Below are positions 46,401-54,002 of a stretch of 64,000 nt of DNA, one piece after another (position 1 is the first letter of the stretch; each line of letters begins with the position of its first letter). The notes beneath the pieces were generated by a model. That model was not told the DNA's origin and did not search any database. It was given only the letters and a program-made list of their open reading frames with translations. The position numbers and the translations under genes are program-made. The stretch is taken from the NCBI GenBank assembly GCA_051418075.1, contig JBPRGG010000177.1, positions 62,001 through 126,000 on the forward strand. Direction: 5' to 3'. The stretch comes from JBPRGG01 sp051418075 (GTDB taxonomy: Bacteria; Bacteroidota; Bacteroidia; Cytophagales; Cyclobacteriaceae).

Positions 46401-49384
46401 ATATTGTCCTTTCCTTTTAATTCAAAATCAATAGATAATTCACCATCTGGATTACTTGGATCACAGGAAGTAGGGTGGATGGGTGTGAAAGTAAAATCAG
46501 GATAATCTTTCTGATCCTCAACTATGCCTTTCATTGGCAGGGAATAGCACCCTTTACCTAAAAGGGCGGTTACAGTATAAGTTCCAGATTTTGTTACTTC
46601 TAATTTAGAACCAGTTTCTCCCGGTATTTTTACGGCAGGAGGAAGTGTACCCTCTCCCTCATACCAGGTAAATGTTACATTGGCCATATCAGCTGTAGCT
46701 TGAAGCCAGCCTTTAGGTTCCGCGCAGGAGGTTATACCTTTGGTTTCTAATTTAGTAATTTCGGGAAAAGGAGCTGAAGAGGTGACTGTTCCAGTTGCTG
46801 AAATAATACAACCTGAGCTGGGATCATTTACCTCTATAATATGGGTAGTAGGGTTAAGGGCAGCTGCTACTTCATTGACACTTTTTACGTCACCTACTCC
46901 TATTTGTTCACCTTCGAACCAGCGAAATGTATAATAAACCGAAGGATTATTTACTAAAACATCATTCTCATAAACATATGCAGTTAATTCTCCATCAGGA
47001 TTTTCACAATCTGTATGTTCTTTGGTTTGAATGACTTCTACTCTTAAGTTGGTTATATTTTGAATCTCGATGGTATCTGTCTTTGAACCACATTGTTTGC
47101 CACTGTGAAGTGCTATTACTTTATAATTTCCGGCAACCATTCCAGCAATTTGTTGTCCTACGTTATAAAGCGTATCCGGATCCGGATCAATTATATACCA
47201 TTCAAAATTATACTCATGCTGGTTAGGTACATCATCACCATTTTCATCAATGACGAAGGCTTTGGCTTCACCATTGGCGATACCAGAAGTTGAGCAACTG
47301 ATATTATCTTTTACTTTTTCTACACGGATACTAAAGGGAAGAGGGTTTATTTTGCGGTTTGCTTTGTTATTCCCATTATCACATTCTAATACAGATTGAG
47401 GATCATTAAGCTTTATATATAAATCAAAGTCTGTTCCTGTCCCTTTTACATTCAGGCTATCTGCCCAAAAAGCTGTGCCGGGCTTAAGATCAGTGATTGT
47501 AACTGTATCTGTATTTAATTTTACACCTCCATTATCTGGATCTCCTTCATAAAAAGTAACATATAGATCCCTGTTGATCACAATATCACCATGGTTCTGG
47601 ATATTAAAAGAAACATAAAAGTCAAGATCAGGGCAGGTTGGAGGAAATATTTTAATAGAAGAATCATCAAAGGTTAAATCCGGAGAAGCATAGCTTAAGC
47701 AACCATTGCTTTCAAGTTTCGGAGATTGATTTAAAAAGGAATTTAAGGGAAAAACATCTCCTGGAATAGGATTCCCACTGGAATCTAAAGAGTCACAAAT
47801 ATACTGACCAAAGGCCATATGGTGAAGTTGCTGACCTCTGGGGATCGTCAAATTATCATTAATATTGACATTAAAATAGCCGTGCTGGTTCCACACGCTG
47901 CGGGCAGGCATCCATTTTTCGTCTAAAGATCCATATAACCTGATTTCTCCATCACCTCTGTCACCTTTGTTTTTCACATCCTGGTTTTGGCAAGACACAC
48001 AGATCTCTGTTTCTCCATCACCATTTACATCTGCTACAACAGGATATTCTCTACCAGTTTGAGAAGGACACCATGCTATTCTGGTTTCTGATCCATCTCT
48101 TCCATCAACTACATATAATTTTTTTTCATCTCTATATATAATTTCACTTTCTCCATCTCCGTTAAAGTCAAAGACAGTAGTTCCTGTATTCCCGGATGAG
48201 CCTTCTATAATACCTAGCTCCCATTTAAGGTTAAAATCTGCATCTAAAGCATAAAGATATTCTTTTACAGCAAAAGTACAATTTAGTTCAGGTGTATCAT
48301 CGATGTTTGCTACATTTACTCTTCCTGTGCCGTTTGGTGCATTAGTACCTGCATTGGGAACTACAAACATTTTAACTTCTCCAAGGTTAACATTCCAATA
48401 GAAGACAGCTGCATCATCATTATCATCTGCCCCATTAGCAATAACATCAAGATGCCCATCCAGGTCATAATCTGCTACGGAAGTAAAATTATGGTTTTGA
48501 CTGCCAAATGAATTTTTAATATGATATTTGAATTCACCGGGAGGAGGCTCTTTAAATAAAGTTAGTAGATTGCCGGCTAAATCTACTTTGAAAATTTGTA
48601 AACCAATTACCAATTCCAGATCATTATCTGAGTCGTCTATATTTACTGCTACTGGTCCGGCATTGATTTCAGAAGACCAATTTCCTGTTCCTTTTACTAA
48701 TATATTGCCTGTTTCAGCATCTCTAATTTCATTTTTATAATATAGTTCTATATTGCCATCACCATTGAAATCTGCCAAGCCTAAGGTTCCAGTATTATCA
48801 TAGCAGTTTTCAATACCACCCTCACCTGATTCCCATTGGATGTTTAAATCACAATCATAAGCTACGATTTCATTTCCCTTACTTACCCAAATCCAACCGC
48901 AAGTATGACTTTTATTAAGTTTCCCCAAAGTGGCATATTCCTGCCAGTCCAAATTGATATCAGCAGATTTTATGTTTTCTCCAGTTTGTCCGTTAATAAT
49001 GAAAATCTTTCCTTCGTCCGAATTAAATGCTACTACCTCAGGAATATCGTCATCATTCATTATATCACCCACATAGATTGTGGTATGATTTGAAGTTTTT
49101 GATTTATTAGTAGTTGTTTGATAACTTTTCCAAAGGTTTTGGACTTCAAAGTCAGGAAACTCCGTAGGCTTCACTTCACACATGGCATTATTATTCATGA
49201 AGAAATCAGAACATGACACTTCTCCACTACAATCCTTATCATAACAATCAAAAAAGCCATCTCCATCATTATCAATGCCATCATTACATTGGGAGCCGGT
49301 TTCCTGTCCAAATGATGCGAATGATAAGATCATTCCAATTAGACTAATAAATATGATTTTGTAACTATTTTCCATGTCCATCAT
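37415..49384 (-). CDS. Giant SprB-like repetitive adhesin with T9SS sorting domain
   Basis: A surface protein of 3989 residues (about 430 kDa). The signal peptide ends near residue 27 (SFGQE). A DNDGDGFFDCYDKDCSG calcium-type segment follows at 33-52, then FG-GAP/VCBS-like propeller repeats to about 490 (ADFNGDGNIEL, VADYDLDGHLDV, VFDFNGDGESEI, VADVNGDGETEI). A CARDB-like domain is at about 565-680. About 34 Ig-like repeats of 85-105 residues run from about 683 to 3895. The last 95 residues are the gliding-motility-associated CHU_C domain (SANGDGANDIF ... GTYFYIIDLRNG), the type B T9SS signal. By analogy with SprB it is probably a mobile or fixed cell-surface adhesin. Strands are minus, with a PorP/SprF gene 17 nt downstream. 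Confidence 0.93.
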   Translation of the reverse strand: MMDMENSYKIIFISLIGMILSFASFGQETGSQCNDGIDNDGDGFFDCYDKDCSGEVSCSDFFMNNNAMCEVKPTEFPDFEVQNLWKSYQTTTNKSKTSNHTTIYVGDIMNDDDIPEVVAFNSDEGKIFIINGQTGENIKSADINLDWQEYATLGKLNKSHTCGWIWVSKGNEIVAYDCDLNIQWESGEGGIENCYDNTGTLGLADFNGDGNIELYYKNEIRDAETGNILVKGTGNWSSEINAGPVAVNIDDSDNDLELVIGLQIFKVDLAGNLLTLFKEPPPGEFKYHIKNSFGSQNHNFTSVADYDLDGHLDVIANGADDNDDAAVFYWNVNLGEVKMFVVPNAGTNAPNGTGRVNVANIDDTPELNCTFAVKEYLYALDADFNLKWELGIIEGSSGNTGTTVFDFNGDGESEIIYRDEKKLYVVDGRDGSETRIAWCPSQTGREYPVVADVNGDGETEICVSCQNQDVKNKGDRGDGEIRLYGSLDEKWMPARSVWNQHGYFNVNINDNLTIPRGQQLHHMAFGQYICDSLDSSGNPIPGDVFPLNSFLNQSPKLESNGCLSYASPDLTFDDSSIKIFPPTCPDLDFYVSFNIQNHGDIVINRDLYVTFYEGDPDNGGVKLNTDTVTITDLKPGTAFWADSLNVKGTGTDFDLYIKLNDPQSVLECDNGNNKANRKINPLPFSIRVEKVKDNISCSTSGIANGEAKAFVIDENGDDVPNQHEYNFEWYIIDPDPDTLYNVGQQIAGMVAGNYKVIALHSGKQCGSKTDTIEIQNITNLRVEVIQTKEHTDCENPDGELTAYVYENDVLVNNPSVYYTFRWFEGEQIGVGDVKSVNEVAAALNPTTHIIEVNDPSSGCIISATGTVTSSAPFPEITKLETKGITSCAEPKGWLQATADMANVTFTWYEGEGTLPPAVKIPGETGSKLEVTKSGTYTVTALLGKGCYSLPMKGIVEDQKDYPDFTFTPIHPTSCDPSNPDGELSIDFELKGKDNIKWYTGQNNHDDSNYISGSEGSTNITGLTPGWYSVEVKHAGCVTLGDFELLDHSVNPDATLINISGYIKNSTSCDPTKPNGAIGADYDGNTSGFEFKWYDGATANDPPGPDFTGNVSNGYIYDSIADGDYTVIVVDIATLCSSDPVTETVGIDQDVPVITTEVLSISTSCDPGFSNGSLKATAASTLEPTNGYYFEWFKGAAMTDLVTEDHNIIGNTGLSATGIEGNRTYYVRVTNEDNLCSSIADQYLDIQEVKPIISNPLSTDNTACAAPGNGQIDASGTVSTSAPGSEPAGGYTYYWLDQGDNLLPENGPVLTGLMDGNYYLYVQNNDTKCVSDTITVAVGNNLVEPTASVVLDNPLTTCDTINPNASLIGSATTSNGEPGAGYQFDWFEGTTLDTNIESGTAPSNYTTTSGLNAGWYTLQVTNLDTRCTGQSAPIEITKSNLEYPQINDKVITSNSYCRTDLGDGAIEITSVSMSSGPEPSGYSYAWKDQAGNLLSSTTAIAQDLLSQYYMVIVTNNDTKCQDSVEYMVPSDQLFPVITTSNPGLQISCDPAAPTGQLQASASSARPTINKYRFDWYDNSAVLTVSSPSNVDNHTTTANLAAGQYTVEVTNLDSECKNTASVEVVENLEYPVVGDPVITDNSYCRTDLGDGQINVNGVVSMATVEPSGGYSYRWEDESGTVLADTDFEVTALRSVTYSLTVTNNDTKCATDKNIAVPNTKIYPSILVTNPIKNTSCDPANPNGQLQGVPSTSNGEPATGYDFTWMDGTTILETASGAQHTTTVGLAKKAYTLKVRNLDSHCENSTIGQVEDDLVFPVLDVPVITPNTLCFINQGDGSIDASGKASMSIPSGFTYKWINPNGIERLETGATITDLHQGQYKVQAFSDHNHCASNIQEVQVDSIPVPVVVNITQTNPQTSCSDDPLHHLGALTAQADGSNAGYAFSWFEGLNTSGTPLTNAGNDYDINGLTDKTYSVKAISDATGCPGVASYKVTELITYPKVFANADSSTVCNPYNGKVKIEKIDELVEITELDTIHKYYDIYWENSDGSETNNDTTWTERTPDDYFVYVISRITQCQSSNTEKVTVEDKSPTIQADFSKVAKPAFCDTNDGSFELKATASLNNSPHPVSDWKFTYSKVGETDTTTLNPAIPWINYIVKAENLYSGHYNINIENQDNGCSVDTLYYLPFAYEDSINDNILAQKIDPTQCIAPFSSEIPVKIVINDVNKINGVTYENYFYNLYDTVYHIGDTRSPIVQINGSGLLSDTIRFTNLAPGIYTVSIQETFSGGHNCESKPIQVELIQDVEDPWVTFTSINDYSCNPSAKPLGQITATAENPAETDLTAGFSFAWDVSNVLSGDNYTTINAEIASGEYAVTVTNNRTGCDSTLTRKIINKPKDLLAYATITSQTNCAPDANGSFKLDSILADNVKENMADYSFDIPGATVDGTDPAKFIEISEGTYVLTATSSITDCEVAIDKNIQKETFNPFIIEALTSDQYCDPNTGNGKVAISIDETKFGGANPNAQGNDGYQIDWYLGSGTATPLDAAYIHPNADSIYSLVAGQVYTVQVTDTSGIYKNCISTEEYSLIKETPVLTISAITTQKNTNCAPVNGALDIEKVNILEDGSNDPSFDYGIHLYDEINDPATSLASDTLDGVHFNHQFASLTESSYRIEAMNTLTHCIATGYQVVEKETYDPYIVAQVSNDQFCDPNNGNGKISVSIDESRFGGIPKAQSTDDYMIEWFLGTGTSTPLPGPHTYAASDSIQNLVAGQVYTIRITDQAGLNQNCISTDQFTLVKEVPNLEISSITAVDQTNCSPGNGELTIGAITGDNVVSSYTNQLFDHDDLSTDIASAKLYAPDHYTNLEYGNYRVIVINDLTKCEAQKDQRIELASQDPVIIPTSLVHDAFCVTTAGVGSGEIEVAVDLAGTPTTAGYSYTWFNGDETSTDVRPSTTFSVTDLPSGKYTVEVIDNTTYLNCDSKRTFTVLEEPDDVVITSVTTSPQTDCTPDGAVAVANLKVNGAIASTSDFDPYQLLDDQKQLLSNTYTLPNGFTSLTAGKYYIRTFHATTECPSQLVQVDIGADLPNPAITLTAIPDWSCNEFGKGSITAKISENNVEITSGYDLSWTEQPSGSLIGSTYQLNDLKDGNYKLTITENTPGNSCTFYKNVSLANKLKYISITDKETIDQTYCTPNGSIAILEIQENGEVDPTAVYIYSLLDQHQQEIANTTVASLDPFDTLAAGTYYLTAFNQETGCEADRMMVTLKNTSSDPIVKVEVLSEQISKSPPATPTGSLFGSAWEKDHSVQTYNFIWSKEDTITVGTGTNLTAHTMDELPAGTYQVDVTNTITNCTATAFKSIMEEIESPIVYLSKQDMINCDPADGAIYIDSIKIAGIIDSLHNYNFYWYQGHYAPENLVYTSDGANPEGNIYQDITAGIYYVLAEEKTMALTSSAILVEIKDQSIQPEIMLINIKPQTSFNPDPQFHTGKLEIVVDGSLSSDGFIINWFKGKSISGQRLPQYNDILSVSGLTVGYYTVLVKDMLTGCESTATYYIEDDRRPVFISSSSAPNTFCVDANGKVSATVINPNTSYDYLWYKNDDTYPDGQPDYTGQVVETGMPTGWYVVVAVDQDDPYRFAKDSVFVDEFLTYPEISVVELSPQKNCYIDKPTGELMANAVEGLSYLDFTWYESPDSTNVVAQGMTATNLNAVTYLAKGTHRITGCYDFSEPVTITEQIDSIPTPIPHLIAHRTNCAYPNGAVDASVNGNQNEYYFHWYFGSNVNENPDYTGTLMDDLDLGYYTVVAQHKQTGCTSIDSLIEVKDLRMVPVLEVGAENATCKLTDGKAWVSILNPVSIESIEWSDGFSQDYGGIIDGKPAGTYTVWVATHEQCEASAEVEIKNNILIYNGVSANGDGANDIFKIACIDEFYNNNVKIFNRSGDKVFEMDNYDNEIKKFEGVGNRGIYLGNPELPIGTYFYIIDLRNGTEPVTGYLELLR
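39601..42480 (-). repeat. Five tandem dimers of a second type (repeats 18-27)
   Basis: Even repeats 18-26 alternate with odd repeats 19-27 that open with QTNCAP, NTNCAP, QTNCSP, QTDCTP and QTYCTP and lack the WY-x-G core. The pairs 20+21 and 22+23 are nearest to each other (CDPN-x-GNGK, SIDE, GTAT/GTST, NCIST), with repeat length about 627 nt. The period averages about 190 residues. Confidence 0.7.
43963..45645 (-). repeat. Three tandem A-B dimers within the adhesin (repeats 7-12)
   Basis: Repeats 7, 9 and 11 share late NNDTKC and early CRTDLGDG-type turns (9 and 11), while 8, 10 and 12 share NLD-x-x-C and CDP/CDT turns. The period is therefore two repeats, about 188 residues (565 nt), suggesting growth by duplication of dimers. 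Unit borders near 45075 and 44510 are approximate. Confidence 0.7.
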
Positions 49385-49988
49385 ATATTCACAACTGGTT
49401 TACAAAATTATATACGAATATTGATGTAAATATAACCTTAATTAATTACTTCATCAGACAGCTTCCTTACATGGGTAATCAATAGTTGATGAAAATGTAA
49501 TTTCAGGTATAATCGATTAATCAACTAATTGAAAACTTGATATTTGGAATTTTAATTTTTTTGAAATGTGGTGCATGATCGAATTTTCAAATTGCAATTT
49601 TTGGGTAAATATTCATTTTTTGCCGTATTTGATCAAGCAAAATGACATTCCCATTATAGGAAAAAATGGCTGTTTGGTTACATAATAAGGGTTTTGTTAG
49701 ATAGGCTGGTTTATAGCTGATTTTTTGTAGGAATAATAATTGAATAAAATCCTATTCTACCTATGCATTTAATTTTTTTTTAATTTTATGGTCTAAATAA
49801 CTTTTATTGAAAGCTGCCTTCGGATCAGTATAACATTAATCAGATTTGGATTAATTGTTGAATATTATGTTTAGCTTTTAAAATATAATTATATTGCCAA
49901 TAGAACAGCAATTTATTGGTTACCTTAGAATAAAATACTATATTAATAACTTATATTAGAATAATATTATTTTGAACATATCCAGGGA
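49385..49988. other. Gene-free divergent region, 604 nt
   Basis: Very AT-rich DNA between the giant adhesin gene (minus) and a beta-barrel gene (plus). On the minus strand TAATTTTG at 49410-49403 is a -7-type box only about 20 nt before the adhesin ATG, with no matching -33. Nothing else is clear; the only open frame with an ATG is a 39-codon one that I reject. It must hold both promoters. Confidence 0.5.
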
Positions 49989-50738
49989 ATGAATAGATTA
50001 AGTTTTGTCGGGTTATTAATAGCATTTTTTATGCTTTTCCCAGTGGGGATTTCACTTTCCCAGATTCAAATAGGGATAAAAGCGGATGCTCGGATCATGA
50101 AAACGGTTTTTGATGATACAGATTATCAAAACAGGTATAATTCAGATTGGAAGTGGGGAGGAGGAGTTGGATTGGTAACCCAGATCAATATCAACAAGGA
50201 AATCAGTTTGAAAACAGAATGGCTTTATCTTATTCGACGTACAAAGGTCAGTAAGCTGGGTGATAATGCTTCTTTCTATAGAACCAGATTAAATTTCATA
50301 GAAGTGCCATTGTTGTTGAAGTATCATTTTAAAGAAAAATCCATCCATTATTATTTGCAGGGAGGGCCGGTATTTGATTATTGGTTAGGGGGCAAGTCAA
50401 CTATCACTATATATGATGCTAATAGTGGTTTTTCAGATATAGAATATCCCATTGCCTTTAACTCTGTTGAACCACAAAATACAATGCCTATTCTGGATGC
50501 CAACCGGCTGTTAATTGGCTTGCAGATAGGAGGAGGTATAAATATTCCTGTGAATCAATATAGTTTTTGGATGATTGATCTAAAGTATAATCTCATGCAT
50601 ACTTTTCTGAGTGATGAAATGAATCCTGGCCGTTTTGATCCGGATTTGACTAGCAATTTCAGATCCACTTTCAGAGCAGTATCCATTAGTGTAGGCTATA
50701 TGATAGATTTGGCTTCATTAAGAAAGGCACTCCGATAA
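49989..50738 (+). CDS. Outer-membrane beta-barrel protein (PorT-like), paralogue 1
   Basis: A 249-residue porin-type barrel with a signal peptide to about residue 25 (ISLSQ). Alternating strands (GIKADARIMKTVF, FYRTRLNFIEVPLLLKYHF, HYYLQGGPVFDYWLGG) fit the OMP_b-brl/PorT-like family, ending in SVGYMIDLASLRKALR. The gene is divergent from the adhesin gene and convergent with the 1076-residue cargo gene. Its C-terminal strand and layout are shared with the barrel gene at 55893, so the two are paralogues. A role with the nearby T9SS cargo proteins is likely but not shown. Confidence 0.8.
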   Translation: MNRLSFVGLLIAFFMLFPVGISLSQIQIGIKADARIMKTVFDDTDYQNRYNSDWKWGGGVGLVTQININKEISLKTEWLYLIRRTKVSKLGDNASFYRTRLNFIEVPLLLKYHFKEKSIHYYLQGGPVFDYWLGGKSTITIYDANSGFSDIEYPIAFNSVEPQNTMPILDANRLLIGLQIGGGINIPVNQYSFWMIDLKYNLMHTFLSDEMNPGRFDPDLTSNFRSTFRAVSISVGYMIDLASLRKALR

Positions 50739-50757
50739 CAGAAATTTCAAATCATAA

Positions 50758-53700
50758 TTACCTTACCACCAATATACTTCCGGTCTGCATTGTGCCAGAA
50801 TCTTTAAACTTCAACACATAGTAATAAACACCTTCAGGTAGATCATTGCCATCTTTTTTGGCATCCCACTCATTTAAATAAGGAGAAGCTTCATACACTT
50901 TTTGTCCGGCTCGATTAAATATAGCCAAAGAATTATCATTGAAAGAATGAATGTCTTCAATTTCCCAGAACTGATTCCAACTATCACCGTTTGGCGAAAA
51001 CAATTTATCTGCATTTAAATGAGGGCCTGCACCATCTACATATACTAAAATACTATCCATGGAATAGCAATAATTTTCATCTTTTGCAGTCAAATAATAG
51101 GTGGTGGTCCGATGTGGCTGAGCCAATGGGTTGCTTATGGTAGAATCACTTAAGCTACTCCCAGGTGTCCAATCATAATCAATAAAATTATCAGATGCCA
51201 CCAATTGAATTTCTTTACCAAAGAATACTACACTATCCCCGGATTCAGTAATGATTTCCAGAGGTGTTTCAGGATGTTGATCTATTTTAATTGAACCTGT
51301 AGATTCACATCCTAATTCACTTTTTACATGCACAGTATATTCCCCTGGTTCTGATACATAAAGAAAATGATCAGTACTTTCATCAGACCATAAAATGGCT
51401 GGATAGGATGTAGAAACTTCTAATTTCACACTATCTCCTTTGCAGTATTTGGGTGCTGTATATATTATTTCTACCGGGGCCATTTCAATGACAGAGACTT
51501 TTTGAGAAGTTTCATGAATACAAGAAGTGTTTTCATAGCCTACTTTTAAAGTAATACTATAATCACCACTTTTTCTGTAAGTGTAAGCCGGTGATTTTTC
51601 TGTTGACGCATTCCCATCACCAAAGCTCCACTTGTAGTAAACTGATTTTTGAATAGGTATGTTGGAAGTATTATTTAGACTTATAGGGTCTCCAAAACAT
51701 ACTTCAGATGGTCCTTCAAATGATGCAGTTGGTAATGAAATAGCAGAAAGATTGAAATTAGTACTTTCATTAAAACAGCCATTACTAATAATTTTTGCCT
51801 GGTAATCACCCGTTTTATTTACAGTAATAGTAGAACTTTTCATTCCTTCCAAAAGTGTCCCATTATAAAACCAGCTGAAAGTATATCCTTCCCAATTTCC
51901 TACTGAAAGCTGTACATTTTGGCCATCACATATGGCAGCAGGTCCGGAAACATCTATATCTGGCATGACGATCAATTCTACCAGGGTAGAATCTTTTATG
52001 CTGTTGCAGCCATTCGGGTCTATAATCTCGAGGGTATAATATCCTGACTGTTCTATCTGAATGTTATTAATTTCCGGGTTGGGGGAAGTGGAACTGAATC
52101 CCTTTGGTCCGGACCAATTATAATTCACATTGGTTAACTCTGTGGTTGCTTGTAGCTGGATTTTATTTCCTATGCATCCGGGGCCGGTATTAGAAGCAGT
52201 AGGTTGTGTGGGGGCGAAACCTGTTTTTAAAGATACATTCAGCTCCTTTGAAGTCTGGCTACAAGCGCCGTCATCTGAAGTAACAGTCACTGAATAATCA
52301 CCGGTGGTACTGGTCTGAATAGCAGATTGATCCTCGTTGAGATAAACCAGATCGGCAGTTGAAATATTATTTCCTTTGCTCCAGGTATAAGAAAGCCCTA
52401 TACCTTTAGTAGCATGAATATCCAATGGTAACCCTTCACAGATTGATACATCTCCTTCAGGATTGATAGATGGATATACACAATTTTTGTTTATATAAAC
52501 AGATAATCGATTATCTGTTCTGCCTAAGCTGATATCTGGTCTTCCATCTCCATTTATATCACAAATGGTAACAGGTCTGTTTTTAATAACGGTGGGTAAT
52601 TTATAATTTTTAAAAGATAATATAGCATTTCCCTGGTTAATCAATACGCCAAAGGCATTAGATTGATCTACTGAACTAAAGCCAATATCCGGGTAACTAT
52701 CACCATTCAGATCTCCCACATCAAGATCCCAGGCGATTAAACCAGTATTTATAGTCTGAGGGGCTGAAAAACTTAATTTGCTAGCGGTAGATTGATTTGT
52801 AAACAGATTAATGGCCTGACTTGCATCATTTTTGGCTACGATCAAATCTGGTTTTTGATCTTTATTTAAATCTGCTAATTTTAGATTAATTAACGGACCG
52901 GTAAGTTTAAGAAAGGTTTTATTGTTAAAATTAATCATTCCTGGATTGCTTTGATTTTGGAAAATGCAGATGTTGTTGCCTGCTAAAGGTGACGTAACAA
53001 TTTCGGGCAGTCCATCATTATTTAAATCTTTAATATCCAGGCTAAATGAACCTTGCATAAAAGCATCATCTTCCGTGATTTTATCATCATTAGTAATTTC
53101 CAGTGTAATGGGATCAGTTTCAAAACTTAAGTAACTACCCTGCGAATTGTTTTTTAAGATTTGAATAACCTGGTTACTTGCTATATTTCCGTTATCCGTA
53201 CCATCTGATACAATGATATCCACTTTGCCATCCCCATCCAGATCATTAGCTTTAACCTGAAATAGTCCTTTGGCACCAGCAATCGAATAAGACAGAAACT
53301 GGGGATCAAATGAAATATTTCCGGGAGAGGACATATTTTTAAAAATAAAAACTCGGTCTGCCGGAGTGCCGCCCCTGGTCCCAATAAGCTCTGGTTTTCC
53401 ATCTCCATTCAGATCTTTACAATCTACATAAGCAACTGGGGTGCTGGTGTTGATTATTTTGAATGATGAAGCAACAGAATTGGTTTGGCTTTTATTTTGC
53501 AGAATGTAGAAACCACTCCCATTATCATTTGAAACCACAAAATCGGGCAAACCATCATTATCTAAATCGCAATTGCACATATCAAATAAGCCCGTATTGG
53601 TAGCTCCACCGGTAAATAATTCAAAATGTTGGGACTTTTCAGGTACGAAATCCTGGCCGGAATAACTTAACAGGAAGAAATCATTTGATATACCTGTTAA

Positions 53701-53988
53701 ATTTGAGTTGAGGTTGGTTACTGAAATCTTATCATAAACCGCTCCTGCCGGTACTATTACATCAATTGTGTTTTCCGTAGCATATTTTATTTCTCCTTGG
53801 CCAGCTCCGAAGTAGACTACCAGGTCTTTCGGGTCAGTGCTAAAGCCTGATCCACTTAATGTGATCACGTCTTTAACTGTACTTGACTTGAGGCTTATAT
53901 TCCTGATTATGGGTTTTTGACTGTATAGTTGCCCAAATATTGAAATTGATAAAATAATAAGAATTATATATGGTTTAAAATTTTTCAT
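50758..53988 (-). CDS. T9SS-secreted FG-GAP/PKD cargo protein with CHU_C domain
   Basis: Extracellular multidomain protein of 1076 residues. A signal peptide ends near residue 23 (LYSQ), then a TIG/IPT domain (about 25-115, GSGFSTDPKDLVVYFG). FG-GAP-like repeats span about 115-515 (CDLDNDGLPDFVVSND, KDLNGDGKPELIGT, NDLDGDGKVDIIV), each with an Asp-rich calcium loop. Ig-like parts follow, a PKD domain near 760-850 (YYKWSFGDGNASTEKSP), further Ig-like parts, and a CHU_C domain in the last 90 residues (LFSPNGDSWNQFW ... GVYYYVLKFKDSG). It begins 14 nt after the PorP-SPOR gene stop, so they form an operon. It may bind polysaccharide or protein on surfaces. Confidence 0.9.
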   Translation of the reverse strand: MKNFKPYIILIILSISIFGQLYSQKPIIRNISLKSSTVKDVITLSGSGFSTDPKDLVVYFGAGQGEIKYATENTIDVIVPAGAVYDKISVTNLNSNLTGISNDFFLLSYSGQDFVPEKSQHFELFTGGATNTGLFDMCNCDLDNDGLPDFVVSNDNGSGFYILQNKSQTNSVASSFKIINTSTPVAYVDCKDLNGDGKPELIGTRGGTPADRVFIFKNMSSPGNISFDPQFLSYSIAGAKGLFQVKANDLDGDGKVDIIVSDGTDNGNIASNQVIQILKNNSQGSYLSFETDPITLEITNDDKITEDDAFMQGSFSLDIKDLNNDGLPEIVTSPLAGNNICIFQNQSNPGMINFNNKTFLKLTGPLINLKLADLNKDQKPDLIVAKNDASQAINLFTNQSTASKLSFSAPQTINTGLIAWDLDVGDLNGDSYPDIGFSSVDQSNAFGVLINQGNAILSFKNYKLPTVIKNRPVTICDINGDGRPDISLGRTDNRLSVYINKNCVYPSINPEGDVSICEGLPLDIHATKGIGLSYTWSKGNNISTADLVYLNEDQSAIQTSTTGDYSVTVTSDDGACSQTSKELNVSLKTGFAPTQPTASNTGPGCIGNKIQLQATTELTNVNYNWSGPKGFSSTSPNPEINNIQIEQSGYYTLEIIDPNGCNSIKDSTLVELIVMPDIDVSGPAAICDGQNVQLSVGNWEGYTFSWFYNGTLLEGMKSSTITVNKTGDYQAKIISNGCFNESTNFNLSAISLPTASFEGPSEVCFGDPISLNNTSNIPIQKSVYYKWSFGDGNASTEKSPAYTYRKSGDYSITLKVGYENTSCIHETSQKVSVIEMAPVEIIYTAPKYCKGDSVKLEVSTSYPAILWSDESTDHFLYVSEPGEYTVHVKSELGCESTGSIKIDQHPETPLEIITESGDSVVFFGKEIQLVASDNFIDYDWTPGSSLSDSTISNPLAQPHRTTTYYLTAKDENYCYSMDSILVYVDGAGPHLNADKLFSPNGDSWNQFWEIEDIHSFNDNSLAIFNRAGQKVYEASPYLNEWDAKKDGNDLPEGVYYYVLKFKDSGTMQTGSILVVR

Positions 53989-54002
53989 CCGAGTATCTTT
54001 TT

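Larger units (their letters stand above)
37700..47340 (-). repeat. Array of about 34 Ig-like protein repeats
   Basis: Coding repeats of about 94 residues. Each opens with a short strand and a T-x-C-D-P-like turn, continues with a F-x-W-Y/F-x-G core, and ends with V-x-V-T-N-x-x-x-x-C. Most copies have two cysteines, one early and one late, likely a disulfide. Boundaries are approximate, read by eye. These are protein repeats; DNA identity between most copies is low. Confidence 0.85.

Noticed and set aside
37700..47340. Repeated DNA over about 10 kb that might be taken for a CRISPR array or a minisatellite
   Set aside because: It is one open frame on the minus strand with Ig-like protein repeats of about 94 residues; repeats are degenerate at DNA level, with no spacers.
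49566..49685. A 39-codon open frame (plus) in the gene-free region between adhesin and barrel
   Set aside because: AT-rich, no strand preference, no signal or domain, and no neighbour within operon distance; looks random.
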